Shown here one piece after another: positions 50,749 to 59,354 of a DNA stretch of 64,000 nucleotides. How positions within the stretch are numbered: position 1 is the first letter of the stretch; every line of letters begins with the position of its first letter. Source of the stretch: Pseudohongiella spirulinae (GTDB lineage Bacteria > Pseudomonadota > Gammaproteobacteria > Pseudomonadales > Pseudohongiellaceae); the NCBI RefSeq assembly GCF_001444425.1, contig NZ_CP013189.1:1178001-1242000 (forward strand), given 5' to 3'. Below the pieces are notes generated by a model. The model was not told the DNA's origin. It ran no database searches and worked only from the letters and a program-made list of their open reading frames with translations. Made by a program: the position numbers and the translations under genes.

Positions 50749-51945
50749 ATGTCTGCCACAGTCAAACGCCCACCCATTCTTCTGCTGGTGCCCATCAGCA
50801 TGCTCTGCACCCTGGTCGCTGTGGTGTTCGGGCGCCTGGCCTATGGGCTGGTCTTGCCGGTAATGCGGGAGACACTGGGACTGAGCTACTCGCAGGCCGC
50901 TAATCTTGGCACGCTGACAGCACTGGGCTATCTGGTTTTGCTGTTGTATGCCGGGGTGTTTGCCGGCCGCCATGGTGGCAAGCATTCCATTTTACTGGGT
51001 CTGTCGTTGGGTGCCTGCGGTTTCGCCGGCCTGAGTATATTTTCGGCGTATCCACTCCTGATGCTGTGCATGGTTCTCATGGGATTCGGCACGGCCTTTA
51101 CCTTTACTCCATTAGTATCTTTGCTGGGTGCCTGGTACCCGGAGCGTCGAGGCATGGTAATCGGCTTTTCCGGCAGTGGGGTTGGCATTGGCATTCTGTT
51201 GACTGGCGCGCTGGTGCCGATCATCACGCAGTCGGGTGACGAAGCTTCCTGGCGTATGATCTGGGCGGCTTTTGCGGGAATTTCGGTGTTTGTGATCGCG
51301 ATGGTGGCTGTTTTTCTGCGCAATCCGCCACAGTATGAGGAGCCTGTTTCTATGTTGCAGGGCCTGAAAACTGTCTACCAAAACCCACACGTTGTCCGTA
51401 TGGCCCTGATTTATGGTGTTGTGGGTCTGACATATATTGTGCAGGTACTGTTCATGTACAGTTTTGCGCTGGATGCTGGTGTTGCTGCACCGGTAGCTGG
51501 TCGTCTGGTAGCGGTGATGGGATTTGTGTCGATATTTTCCGGACCCATCTGGGGCTGGCTGGCTGATCGGGTGGGCCACGGACGTGCGTTGACTTTCTGC
51601 ATGACTGTCGCCATTTTTGCCACCTTGCTACCAGTTTTCTGGCCAGTGACCCTGGCGTTTTCTGTGCATTTTCTCCTGACGGGATTGTCGGTGTCTGGTC
51701 TGTTTACGTCTGTATTGGCAGCGGCCACCAGCACGGTCAAACCGCAGCATGCGGCCATGGCAGTGAGTTTTGTGACCGTGTTTTTTGCACTGGGGCAACT
51801 GGTTGGTCCGGCGCTGGCCGGTTTGCTGATCGACTGGCAACAGGACTTTCGCCTGACCTTTGCATTGAGTGCGATATTGATGCTGGGAGGTGCTATTGCC
51901 AGTTATGGCAGCACGGCGGTAGCAGGCAAGTCACAGACACCGTAA
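50749..51945 (+). CDS. MFS transporter, YbfB/YjiJ-like
   Basis: A 398-residue transporter with 12 hydrophobic segments. The opening helix GRLAYGLVLPVMRETLGLSYSQAANLGTLTALGYL with its conserved Arg-Tyr pattern resembles the YbfB/YjiJ group. The family loop between helices 2 and 3 is GVFAGRHGGKH, and a second repeat at the half point reads WLADRVGHGRAL. The ATG at 50749 is preferred; an upstream GTG at 50722 would add nine residues. Export or import substrate is unknown. Confidence 0.85.
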   Translation: MSATVKRPPILLLVPISMLCTLVAVVFGRLAYGLVLPVMRETLGLSYSQAANLGTLTALGYLVLLLYAGVFAGRHGGKHSILLGLSLGACGFAGLSIFSAYPLLMLCMVLMGFGTAFTFTPLVSLLGAWYPERRGMVIGFSGSGVGIGILLTGALVPIITQSGDEASWRMIWAAFAGISVFVIAMVAVFLRNPPQYEEPVSMLQGLKTVYQNPHVVRMALIYGVVGLTYIVQVLFMYSFALDAGVAAPVAGRLVAVMGFVSIFSGPIWGWLADRVGHGRALTFCMTVAIFATLLPVFWPVTLAFSVHFLLTGLSVSGLFTSVLAAATSTVKPQHAAMAVSFVTVFFALGQLVGPALAGLLIDWQQDFRLTFALSAILMLGGAIASYGSTAVAGKSQTP

Positions 51946-51986
51946 TATAACCATCGCACTCGTCACTGGAACAGGTTTGGAGCTCA

Positions 51987-52721
51987 ATGAATCCGCTGTT
52001 TTCTGCCATCGGCCGTGGTCTGGCCAACTACCTGAGTAAACCGCGCCCTGGTTATGAGCGCTTGAGCCGAACGTCATTGCAGGATGTCATGGATGTTCTG
52101 CAACCGGGCGATATCGTTCTGGTGGACGGTAACAGTCGTATCAGTACGGCCATCAAGTACCTGACTCAGTCCACCTGGTCGCACGCCTGCCTGTTTGCTG
52201 GCGCGGATCCTTGTGATCCAGAGCAACCCTCGCTGATCGAGGCAGATCTGACGCAAGGGGTCATCATGGTCCCGCTGAGCAAGTATGAGCAATATAATAT
52301 CCGCATCTGTCGCCCCGTAGGGTTAAGCGAAAAGACGCGCGACACTATTATCGACTTCGCCCGCGCTCGTCTCGGGCATGTGTATGATCTGCGCAATATA
52401 TTTGACCTGGCCCGCTATCTGATTCAAAAGCCATTGGTACCCAATCGTTTTCGACGTGATCTGATCACCTTTGGCAGTGGCGAGCCGACACGTGCCATCT
52501 GTTCAACCCTGATTGCGGAGGCTTATCAATCAGTCGGGTATCCCATATTGCCAGAGTTGATCAGGGTGGAGGATCGCAAAGGGCAGACTGTGATTATTCC
52601 CCGTCACTACACTCACTACGTGCCGGGTGATTTTGATCTGTCGCCGCATTTCCGGATTGTTAAACCGACGCTGGAGCGGGGTTTTAGTTTTGAGCATGCT
52701 CACGCCGTTGATCCTGCCTGA
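51987..52721 (+). CDS. YiiX-type permuted NlpC/P60 hydrolase
   Basis: A 244-residue protein of the YiiX/YebB branch of NlpC/P60 cysteine hydrolases. The permuted papain fold is seen: His in STWSHACLFAG and, later, Cys in RAICSTLIAEAYQSVGYPI, the reverse order from the classical papain arrangement. Members are predicted amidases acting on lipids or peptidoglycan. No signal peptide or lipobox is evident. GGAGCTCA precedes the ATG. Its TGA falls inside a 15-base hairpin shared with the convergent gene. Confidence 0.8.
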   Translation: MNPLFSAIGRGLANYLSKPRPGYERLSRTSLQDVMDVLQPGDIVLVDGNSRISTAIKYLTQSTWSHACLFAGADPCDPEQPSLIEADLTQGVIMVPLSKYEQYNIRICRPVGLSEKTRDTIIDFARARLGHVYDLRNIFDLARYLIQKPLVPNRFRRDLITFGSGEPTRAICSTLIAEAYQSVGYPILPELIRVEDRKGQTVIIPRHYTHYVPGDFDLSPHFRIVKPTLERGFSFEHAHAVDPA

Positions 52722-52733
52722 CAGTTCCTGTCA
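52719..52733. terminator. Hairpin spanning both convergent stop codons
   Basis: TGACAGTTCCTGTCA is a palindrome with 6-base arms. It contains the TGA stop of the YiiX-type gene at its left end and, on the other strand, the TGA of the cyclase gene at its right end. Without T runs, it is a modest terminator at most. Confidence 0.3.
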
Positions 52734-53876
52734 AGCTTCCTGATCTTCGAGGGAGTGGTGCAGGATAAACACCTGGTTGCGCCCATTTTTCTTGGCGGCA
52801 TACAGGGCCTTGTCGGCAACCCCCAACAATGAAGAAAGTGTGGCTGGCTGTTCGCTGATGACCAGGCCGATGCTGATCGTTGTAAGAGAGTCAAAATCCC
52901 GCCGGATTGATTCGGCAATATCTGCTGCCATTGTCTCATCATGGTCTGGAAGCAATATGGCAAACTCTTCGCCGCCAATGCGCCCGCAAATGGCCGTGTC
53001 TCCAGCAATGACCTGAATGTGCCGTGCAATTGACTTAATAACCTGGTCGCCTGCAGCATGACCAAAACTATCATTGATGCTTTTAAAGTGATCCAGATCA
53101 GCGATCATGAGGGCCTTAAATTGCCGTTTTGGGTTGCTGACGGTCAGCGCAGAGTTGGCAGCGCTTTCGAATCCCCGACGATTTAGCAGCCCGGACAACG
53201 AATCGGTGGTCGCCTGATGATGCAGCTCGTCTATCAGATCCAGCGCTATCGCCACAAATAGCACGATGGCCAGTGTTACTGACATCATCACGTAACTGAA
53301 ATGCACCATACCCCAATACGTTGACTGCTCCAGCGCCGTGTAGTTGCCAAAACTTTGCGGCAGCAGAAATGCCACCACAGGGCGCAGCATTGAAAGCAGC
53401 AATGTGAACCAGACGACACCGAGTATCAGTCGATCGGAATACCGTTGGTCCGATACTCTCAAGAGCAGGATCAGTGTGACCGCGACAGGCACAACCAGAC
53501 TGACGCTCATGATGGCGATTCGCGCCGCCAGGTTGGGCTGAATGGTGAGGAACCAGAACAAGGCGGTCATTGTCGCGATGATTAACAGAATTATCGAGCG
53601 GACGGGGATGGGTATGTGGCGACGTTGCAGAGGTGCCGCCATAAACGCGCAGACGCCAGCCAGAAAACCGAAGTTAGAGGCGATTCTATGCAGTTCATAG
53701 GGCCAGGCGGGCAAAATATCCTGAACGATAAAACCTGCCGCTGACAGCAGGAAACCGAGTGCAGCGCTGAGGCTGTAGTTCAGTTTCGGCTGGTTGCGCC
53801 ACAGCAGGTAAAATGCTGCAAAAAACAAAGCTCCTATACTGGGGCTTAGTAATGAGATAAGTAGCTGTCCTGACAA
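52731..53876 (-). CDS. Membrane diguanylate cyclase
   Basis: A 381-residue protein. About seven hydrophobic segments (LLISLLSPSIGALFFAAFYLLW, SLSAALGFLLSAAGFIV, SIILLIIATMTALFWFLTI, IAIMSVSLVVPVAVTLILLL, ILGVVWFTLLLSML, MMSVTLAIVLFVAIALDLI) form an N-terminal sensor, then a GGDEF domain from about 215 to the end with the variant active loop RIGGEEFAILLPD (GGEEF is active in many enzymes). The I-site region reads AGDTAICGRIGGEEF, so RxxD is not seen and product inhibition may be weak. Start is TTG at 53876 with GAGG seven bases upstream; no ATG fits. Confidence 0.85.
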   Translation of the reverse strand: MSGQLLISLLSPSIGALFFAAFYLLWRNQPKLNYSLSAALGFLLSAAGFIVQDILPAWPYELHRIASNFGFLAGVCAFMAAPLQRRHIPIPVRSIILLIIATMTALFWFLTIQPNLAARIAIMSVSLVVPVAVTLILLLRVSDQRYSDRLILGVVWFTLLLSMLRPVVAFLLPQSFGNYTALEQSTYWGMVHFSYVMMSVTLAIVLFVAIALDLIDELHHQATTDSLSGLLNRRGFESAANSALTVSNPKRQFKALMIADLDHFKSINDSFGHAAGDQVIKSIARHIQVIAGDTAICGRIGGEEFAILLPDHDETMAADIAESIRRDFDSLTTISIGLVISEQPATLSSLLGVADKALYAAKKNGRNQVFILHHSLEDQEA

Positions 53877-54058
53877 GTTGCGGCCTCGATTGTCGGATTA
53901 TTCTGGCGGCAGAGAGTCCGATGATACAGCAATGTCTGACAACTGGCTAAGCCAGGCGTGATGGCATTGCAACCGATCTTGTTCGGGCGCATGATATTGA
54001 TCAGGTGCGCTATTGACCGCGCACCTGATGCCAAGGGTGAGCCGCGAGGCGCTGAATT

Positions 54059-54274
54059 GTGAACTCCATTAATCCCAAAAAACTGCTGCACAGTAAATGG
54101 ACGGCTGTTCAGCCGATGGATAAGCAAAAGCATTTTGAGGTGACGCGGGTTGTCTTCGACAGCAAAGGGCAGATTCGTGAATGTATGATCACTGCGGCAT
54201 ACAGTGGTGCCACTTTGTTGATCGACTGGCGCGAGCTGCAGTCTCAGGAACGTTGGTTACAGGGATGGAGGTAG
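54059..54274 (+). CDS. Small Trp-rich conserved protein (TIGR02450-like)
   Basis: A 71-residue protein. The pattern NPKKLLHSKWTAVQP, then HFEVTRV and LIDWRELQSQERWLQGWR, matches the short tryptophan-rich family TIGR02450. Start is GTG. Function is unknown. It stands alone after a 182-base gap, and is followed by the DUF2200 gene. Confidence 0.8.
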   Translation: MNSINPKKLLHSKWTAVQPMDKQKHFEVTRVVFDSKGQIRECMITAAYSGATLLIDWRELQSQERWLQGWR

Positions 54275-54336
54275 GTCGCTGGTGCCCGGACTGTTAACCT
54301 TCCACAGGTAATCAGCTGACAAATCAGGAGATTACC

Positions 54337-54687
54337 ATGACAGAGCACCGTATTTTCTCCATGCCCTTTGCCAGGGTGTATCCCATGTATGTTCAAAAAG
54401 CCGAGCGCAAAGGCCGCACAAAAGACGAGGTGGATCAGGTCATCTGCTGGTTGACCGGTTATGATAAACAAGGGTTACAACAGCAGATTGATCACGAGAA
54501 CGATTTCGCGACATTCTTCGACCAGGCGCCGGGTCTGCACCCCAACACCGCGCTCATAAAGGGCGTGGTATGTGGGGTGCGGGTGGAAGAGGTAGACGAT
54601 CCCTTGATGCAAAAAATTCGCTGGCTGGACAAGCTGATTGACGAGCTGGCCAAGGGTAAGACCATGGAGAAAATTCTGCGCTCATGA
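54337..54687 (+). CDS. DUF2200 family protein
   Basis: A 116-residue protein of the DUF2200 family. Typical segments are [38 protein letters not shown] and [35 protein letters not shown]. No function is known; the fold is predicted to be helical. Its stop overlaps the ATG of the relic reading frame at 54684 (ATGA). Confidence 0.9.
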   Translation: MTEHRIFSMPFARVYPMYVQKAERKGRTKDEVDQVICWLTGYDKQGLQQQIDHENDFATFFDQAPGLHPNTALIKGVVCGVRVEEVDDPLMQKIRWLDKLIDELAKGKTMEKILRS

Positions 54688-54866
54688 GTTATGCCATTGA
54701 AATACTGGGAGCAGACAACGATGAAGCGTTGAGGCGCGGCGCCTGGGTTGTGTACGTACAGGCAGATTATGGTGACGAACCTGCTGTGGCACTGTACACC
54801 AAGCTGGGTACGCGGGAGGATGTGATGCATTTTGACATCGCGGTGGCCACGCCAAATGACCCTTAA
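54684..54866 (+). pseudogene. C-terminal relic of an AAC(3)-I-type acetyltransferase
   Basis: A 60-residue reading frame whose last 40 residues, from [19 protein letters not shown] and continuing to REDVMHFDI, closely match what I recall as the C-terminus of aminoglycoside 3-N-acetyltransferases of the AAC(3)-I group. A full enzyme has about 150 residues, including the acetyl-CoA loop, which is missing here; the upstream DNA encodes the DUF2200 protein instead. It may still be translated (ATGA overlap) but cannot acetylate. It overlaps the LytTR start. Confidence 0.65.
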
Positions 54867-55404
54867 GCAATACCTGGAAAAACGCCACCGCTACGAAATC
54901 GCAGTGTTCGTCACCATGACCACATTATTCGGCCTGGTGAATGCGACGTCCAAAATTCTGGAACGAGTGCGGGAGGGCTATGCCGCTGATTGGGCACCGG
55001 CACTGGTGTCTGAGCTGACGGGGACCTGGGCTGTTCTGCTGCTGGTTCCGGCGCCGGCGTTCAGGCATCAGTTCCTGGTCAATATGCTGGACCGCTCCTA
55101 CCTGGTGAAGTCCGAGCAGATCGACTGGGTGCAATCGGCCGGCAACTACGTGTTGCTCCATTGCGCTGACCGCAGCTACCCGATGCGCATGACGCTATCA
55201 GGTATGGTGTCGCAACTGGACCCCAAACTGTTTCTGCGTGTACACAGAACGGCGATTGTTAATGTCAGCCGAATTGTCGCCGTAAAGGAGTCAGGCGATA
55301 TCCAGTTGGAACTTGAAAACGGCACCTTGGTTCCGGTCAGCAAAACATACCTCCCGGTGCTGAAGCAGCACCTGAACGGACACTCGGCCGCCACTCGTCC
55401 CTGA
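54856..55404 (+). CDS. Short LytTR DNA-binding regulator with membrane segment
   Basis: A 182-residue protein. The first ~65 residues contain two hydrophobic segments ([19 protein letters not shown] and [19 protein letters not shown]), followed at once by the LytTR domain ([39 protein letters not shown], then [14 protein letters not shown]). Related membrane LytTR regulators usually carry four segments and exceed 250 residues, so an internal deletion is possible. It starts inside the AAC(3)-I relic. Nearby targets may include the PQQ dehydrogenase gene downstream. Confidence 0.75.
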   Translation: MTLKQYLEKRHRYEIAVFVTMTTLFGLVNATSKILERVREGYAADWAPALVSELTGTWAVLLLVPAPAFRHQFLVNMLDRSYLVKSEQIDWVQSAGNYVLLHCADRSYPMRMTLSGMVSQLDPKLFLRVHRTAIVNVSRIVAVKESGDIQLELENGTLVPVSKTYLPVLKQHLNGHSAATRP

Positions 55405-55506
55405 TTCGGCAGTTTTCGTCACACCATCAGTCCCTCAGCCACAATTTTCCACGTGTCAGCGGGATGCCGCGTAAGATGATCCCAACGATCAATGAACGGA
55501 GCGTCC

Positions 55507-57393
55507 ATGATGACCCTGAAAAATACCCTGTTTTCCCTGATTCTGTTGGCCTTGGCCGGGTCTGCAGCAACTAATATCCACGCCCAGCAATGGGATCGCT
55601 ACGGCGGGCCTGGCGGACAGCAGTTCACGCCCCTGACTGACATCAGCCGGGATAATCTGAGCCGTCTGTCATTGGCCTGGACCTACCGCACCGGTGATCT
55701 GAATGCGGGGTTTGACTACAAAGGACATTCGTTTCAGGCCAATCCAATGATCTGGCGGGAGACTTTGTATCTGAGCACCAGTGCCAATGAGGTGTTGGCG
55801 GTGGATGCTGAAACCGGCGAAGAGCGTTGGCGCTTTGATGCCGGAATTCCACGTGACATTCCCTACTCGGAAAGTGCTTCGCGCGGTGTCAGTATCTGGC
55901 ATGGAGAGTCTGCAACTTGCCCGCATCGAATTTTTCTGGGGACACTGACCGGGTATGTTCATGCGCTTAATGCCGAAACGGGTGAGCCTTGTGCAGACTT
56001 TGGTGTCGGAGGCCGCGTCGACATGCGCACAGGTGTGGGTGATCACGACAATCTTGCTGGTTATTACGGCATCACCTCGCCGCCGGCGGTGGCCGGTGAT
56101 GCCCTGATTGTGGGGTCAGCGATCGGTGATAACCGCGAGGTGTCTTCCCCACGCGGCATAGTCCGCTCGCTGGATGCGCGCAGCGGCACGGTCAACTGGG
56201 TGTGGGATCCGCTGCCCGTCGGGTTTGCAGGCTCTGCCAATGTCTGGGCACCTATGTCTGTCGATGTCGAACGAGGTCTGGCATTTTTGTCGACCTCCTC
56301 TCCGAGCCCTGATTTTTACGGTGGCGAACGCCCGGGAGACAATCGTTACGCCAATTCTGTGGTTGCGCTTGCGGTCGCTTCAGGCGACGTGGTCTGGCAT
56401 CAACAGTTGGTGCACCATGATATCTGGGACTACGATCTTCCGGCTCAGCCGGTCCTCACGACACTTGAGCATAACGGACAAGAGCTTGATGCTGTGGTTG
56501 TCGTGACAAAAACCGGCATGATGTACACCTTCAATCGAGCGAATGGTGCTCCCATCCATCCCATTGTCGAACGCTCGGTGCCAGCCAGCGATGTGCCCGG
56601 CGAGCAGGCCTGGCCTACCCAGCCGTTTTCTTCGCTGCCGCCATTGGTTGAGCATCGAGCGCTGACCGAGGATGATGCCTTCGGCATTGCCTGGTTTGAC
56701 CGGCGCAGTTGCCAGCGAATTATTCGTGAATCTCGTAATGAAGGCATTTTTACGCCGCCTTCATTGCAGGGCACCCTCCTGTATCCCAGCTATGCCGGGG
56801 GTTCAAACTGGGGCGGCGTGGCAGTTGATGCGCAGCGGCAGATTGCTGTGGCCAATGTGAACCAGGTGCCGGCTATTGTCAGGCTTATCCCGCGTGAAGA
56901 GCTGGCCGCGCTGAGAAGCCGCGGGGACCTTGACGGATGGCAGGTTTCCTCGCAGTCAGGTACGCCCTATGTCATGGCGCGTCGAATCTTTATGTCACCA
57001 TTGGGGTTGCCCTGTACACGTCCGCCGTGGGGCAAGTTGGTGGCGATGGATCTGCGCGCCAGTGAAATTCTCTGGGATGTGCCACTTGGCACCATACGTG
57101 ATCTGGCACCGGCCCCTGTGCCCAATTTTGCATGGGGTGTACCCAATATGGGTGGCCCACTGATCACTGCATCAGGTTTGATTGTCATTGGTGCGGCGGC
57201 GGAACACAGCCTGCGCATCTTTGACCTGATGACAGGCGAACAACTCTGGGAGTACCGGCTGCCCGCACCGGCCATGGCGACCCCCATGAGTTATGAACTG
57301 GATGGGGTGCAATACATCGCCGTGGCTGTTGGTGGGCACGGGCAACTGGATACCGTAATGGGTGACTATGTCATGGCGTTTCGGTTGGAGTAA
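55507..57393 (+). CDS. PQQ-dependent dehydrogenase (glucose dehydrogenase-like)
   Basis: A 628-residue exported quinoprotein. After the signal peptide (FSLILLALAGSAATNIHAQ) an eight-bladed propeller carries typical tryptophan-docking motifs (AVDAETGEERWRFDAG, VALAVASGDVVWHQQLVHHDIWDYDLPAQPVL, WGGVAVDAQRQIAVANVNQVP, LWEYRLPAPAMATPMSYEL). It looks like the periplasmic catalytic part of membrane glucose/polyol dehydrogenases but has no N-terminal membrane helices and no cytochrome domain, so electrons must go to a separate carrier. The ATG at 55507 has GGAG six bases upstream; 55492 is an alternative. PQQ synthesis genes are not in the window. Confidence 0.85.
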   Translation: MMTLKNTLFSLILLALAGSAATNIHAQQWDRYGGPGGQQFTPLTDISRDNLSRLSLAWTYRTGDLNAGFDYKGHSFQANPMIWRETLYLSTSANEVLAVDAETGEERWRFDAGIPRDIPYSESASRGVSIWHGESATCPHRIFLGTLTGYVHALNAETGEPCADFGVGGRVDMRTGVGDHDNLAGYYGITSPPAVAGDALIVGSAIGDNREVSSPRGIVRSLDARSGTVNWVWDPLPVGFAGSANVWAPMSVDVERGLAFLSTSSPSPDFYGGERPGDNRYANSVVALAVASGDVVWHQQLVHHDIWDYDLPAQPVLTTLEHNGQELDAVVVVTKTGMMYTFNRANGAPIHPIVERSVPASDVPGEQAWPTQPFSSLPPLVEHRALTEDDAFGIAWFDRRSCQRIIRESRNEGIFTPPSLQGTLLYPSYAGGSNWGGVAVDAQRQIAVANVNQVPAIVRLIPREELAALRSRGDLDGWQVSSQSGTPYVMARRIFMSPLGLPCTRPPWGKLVAMDLRASEILWDVPLGTIRDLAPAPVPNFAWGVPNMGGPLITASGLIVIGAAAEHSLRIFDLMTGEQLWEYRLPAPAMATPMSYELDGVQYIAVAVGGHGQLDTVMGDYVMAFRLE

Positions 57394-57402
57394 TGGCGTT
57401 TT

Positions 57403-58308
57403 TTAGTCTTCATCCATCCGTGCATAGTGATCAGCAATGAAATCGATCAGGGCTCTTACAGCCGGCAGCATACCGCGCCGCGACGGAAAAACTGCATGGA
57501 TGACCTCACGTGGTGGGTGCCACGCTGGCAATACCGGGACAAGTTGCCCGTCCTCCAGCTCCTTAGTCAGCATCAGTAGCGGCAGTGACGCGATACCGAC
57601 ACCCGCCATTGCCGCTGACTTCAGCGCCATCATATCGGTTGTCAGAAAGCGCGGCTGATGTCGTATCTGGATGCGCTTACCCTCGCTGTCCTCCAGCGTC
57701 CAGACAGGCGGTTCTTCGGCTGTGCCGCGAAACAGTGTTGGCCATTCGGTAAGCTGTTCGGGGGCATCGGGTGTGCCGTAACGTGTCATCAGGTCGGGAC
57801 TGGCGACCAGACACTGGCCGCGATCCGAGAGAATACGTACGATCAGGTCGCTGTCCTCAAGTGGCAGTGGACGTACCCGGATCGCCAGGTCAACGCCTTC
57901 GGCAATGACGTCAACACGCCGGTTGGTGGCCTCCAGTTGAATGATAACCTCGGGGCACTGCGCCATGAATTGCGCCAGAATCTCACCCATGTGGAAGTTC
58001 AGCAAGCCTACTGGACAGGTCATTCTGACCTTGCCACGCGGTTTCCCTTGCACACTCTCTATGACCTGCTGCGCGGCCTGCGCCTCAATCAGCATAGCCT
58101 TGCAGTGTTCGTAGTAGCGCTGCCCGACCTCTGTGAGGGTAAAGCGTCGCGTAGAGCGGTAAATCAGTTGGACATGCAGCTCGGCTTCCAGGTGGGCTAC
58201 CCGGCGGCTTAGTTTTGATTTCGGGATACCCAGCGCCCTGCCTGCAGGGGCGAATCCGCCATGTTCGACCGCCTGCGCAAAATAATACAGATCATTCAGG
58301 TTTTGCAT
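57403..58308 (-). CDS. LysR-family regulator
   Basis: A 301-residue LysR-type regulator. The N-terminal winged helix is clear (LNDLYYFAQAVEHGGFAPAGRALGIPKSKLSRRVAHLEAELHVQLIYRSTRRFTLTEVG), and the rest is the effector-binding domain. The sequence opens like regulators next to pirin genes in other proteobacteria. It is divergent from the pirin gene, and the palindrome at 58323-58344 is its likely binding site. It is convergent with the PQQ dehydrogenase gene, 9 bases apart. Confidence 0.9.
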   Translation of the reverse strand: MQNLNDLYYFAQAVEHGGFAPAGRALGIPKSKLSRRVAHLEAELHVQLIYRSTRRFTLTEVGQRYYEHCKAMLIEAQAAQQVIESVQGKPRGKVRMTCPVGLLNFHMGEILAQFMAQCPEVIIQLEATNRRVDVIAEGVDLAIRVRPLPLEDSDLIVRILSDRGQCLVASPDLMTRYGTPDAPEQLTEWPTLFRGTAEEPPVWTLEDSEGKRIQIRHQPRFLTTDMMALKSAAMAGVGIASLPLLMLTKELEDGQLVPVLPAWHPPREVIHAVFPSRRGMLPAVRALIDFIADHYARMDED

Positions 58309-58322
58309 ATTTGTCCCGCATT

Positions 58323-58344
58323 ATCGTTCTATAAATGGAACGAT
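58323..58344. promoter_or_regulatory. Candidate LysR operator
   Basis: ATCGTTC (58323-58329) and GAACGAT (58338-58344) are perfect 7-base inverted arms around eight bases. The inner TTC-N8-GAA contains the T-N11-A form typical for LysR-type binding sites. It lies 15 bases upstream of the lysR start and 83 bases upstream of the pirin start, suggesting joint control. Confidence 0.6.
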
Positions 58345-58426
58345 TTGAGTCCTTTTTGATACCTACTCAGCTTATTGTTGCACCTGTACTATGCCGCCAT
58401 GTGACGAGAGATACAAGGAGGCAGCC

Positions 58427-59293
58427 ATGAAAACAGTACTTGAACGCATCACAAACAATAGCCGACATTGGGTGGGCGATGGGTTTCCGGTGCGCTCGCT
58501 GTTCAGCTATAGCACGCATGCTGCGCAGATGACTCCCTTCCTGCTACTGGACTATGCAGGGCCGCAGGCGTTCAGGCCTGCCAGTCGGCCACGTGGTGTC
58601 GGACAGCACCCACACCGTGGGTTCGAAACGGTGACCATCGTTTATTCAGGTGAAGTGGCGCACAAGGACAGTGCTGGCAATGGAGGTGTGATAGGGCCGG
58701 GTGACGTGCAATGGATGACAGCTGGATCCGGCATTTTGCACGAAGAGTTCCACAGCCCGGCGTTCACAGCCACGGGCGGCACTTTGGAGATGGTGCAGTT
58801 GTGGGTCAACCTGCCGGCGCAATACAAAATGACCGCGCCGCATTATCAGGCGATCGCTGATACTGAAATTCCGGCTGAGCCACTGGCCGATAATGCTGGC
58901 TCTGTTCGTGTTATTGCGGGTCGCTATGGTGAAACCAATGGACCCGCACAGACGTTTACGCCCATGAATGTGTGGGACCTGCGCCTGAACGCGAGCGCTT
59001 CGACAACATTGGCGCTGCCAACCGGGTGGACCGCTGGCATTGTAGTGCTGCGCGGCACCGTGCAAATCAACGGCGAACAAATTGTCCGCGCCGCTGAACT
59101 GGTGACGCTGACGCGTGACGGCAGTGATGTTGTGCTGGAAGCCAACAACGACGCAATTGTACTCGTGCTCAGCGGTGAGCCGATTGATGAGCCGATTGCT
59201 GGCTACGGGCCGTTTGTGATGAACACGCAGGCGCAGATCGAGCAGGCCATGCGGGATGTTCAATCAGGGAACTTCGGCAGGATCGCCAACTGA
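58427..59293 (+). CDS. Pirin family protein
   Basis: A 288-residue bicupin. The N-terminal cupin has the metal site GVGQHPHRGFETVTIVYSGEVAHKDSAGN with His-x-His and later His, and GPGDVQWMTAGSGILHEE with the Glu ligand. The C-terminal cupin (PAQTFTPMNVWDLRL...) lacks these ligands, as usual. Pirins bind Fe and some have quercetinase activity. AAGGAGG, five bases ahead, marks the ATG at 58427. It is followed by the isochorismatase-like gene; the terminator at 59302-59331 separates them. Confidence 0.9.
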   Translation: MKTVLERITNNSRHWVGDGFPVRSLFSYSTHAAQMTPFLLLDYAGPQAFRPASRPRGVGQHPHRGFETVTIVYSGEVAHKDSAGNGGVIGPGDVQWMTAGSGILHEEFHSPAFTATGGTLEMVQLWVNLPAQYKMTAPHYQAIADTEIPAEPLADNAGSVRVIAGRYGETNGPAQTFTPMNVWDLRLNASASTTLALPTGWTAGIVVLRGTVQINGEQIVRAAELVTLTRDGSDVVLEANNDAIVLVLSGEPIDEPIAGYGPFVMNTQAQIEQAMRDVQSGNFGRIAN

Positions 59294-59301
59294 GCAAGAT
59301 C

Positions 59302-59331
59302 GCCCTGTCGTCGTCCGGCAGGGCATTTTTT
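59302..59331 (+). terminator. Intrinsic terminator after the pirin gene
   Basis: GCCCTGTCG (59302-59310) and CGGCAGGGC (59316-59324) form a nine-pair stem with one wobble and a five-base loop, followed by ATTTTTT. This is a textbook intrinsic terminator. The isochorismatase-like gene starts 24 bases later, so read-through must be partial or that gene has its own promoter. Confidence 0.75.
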
Positions 59332-59354
59332 AAAACCGACGCAGGAGACACTCC

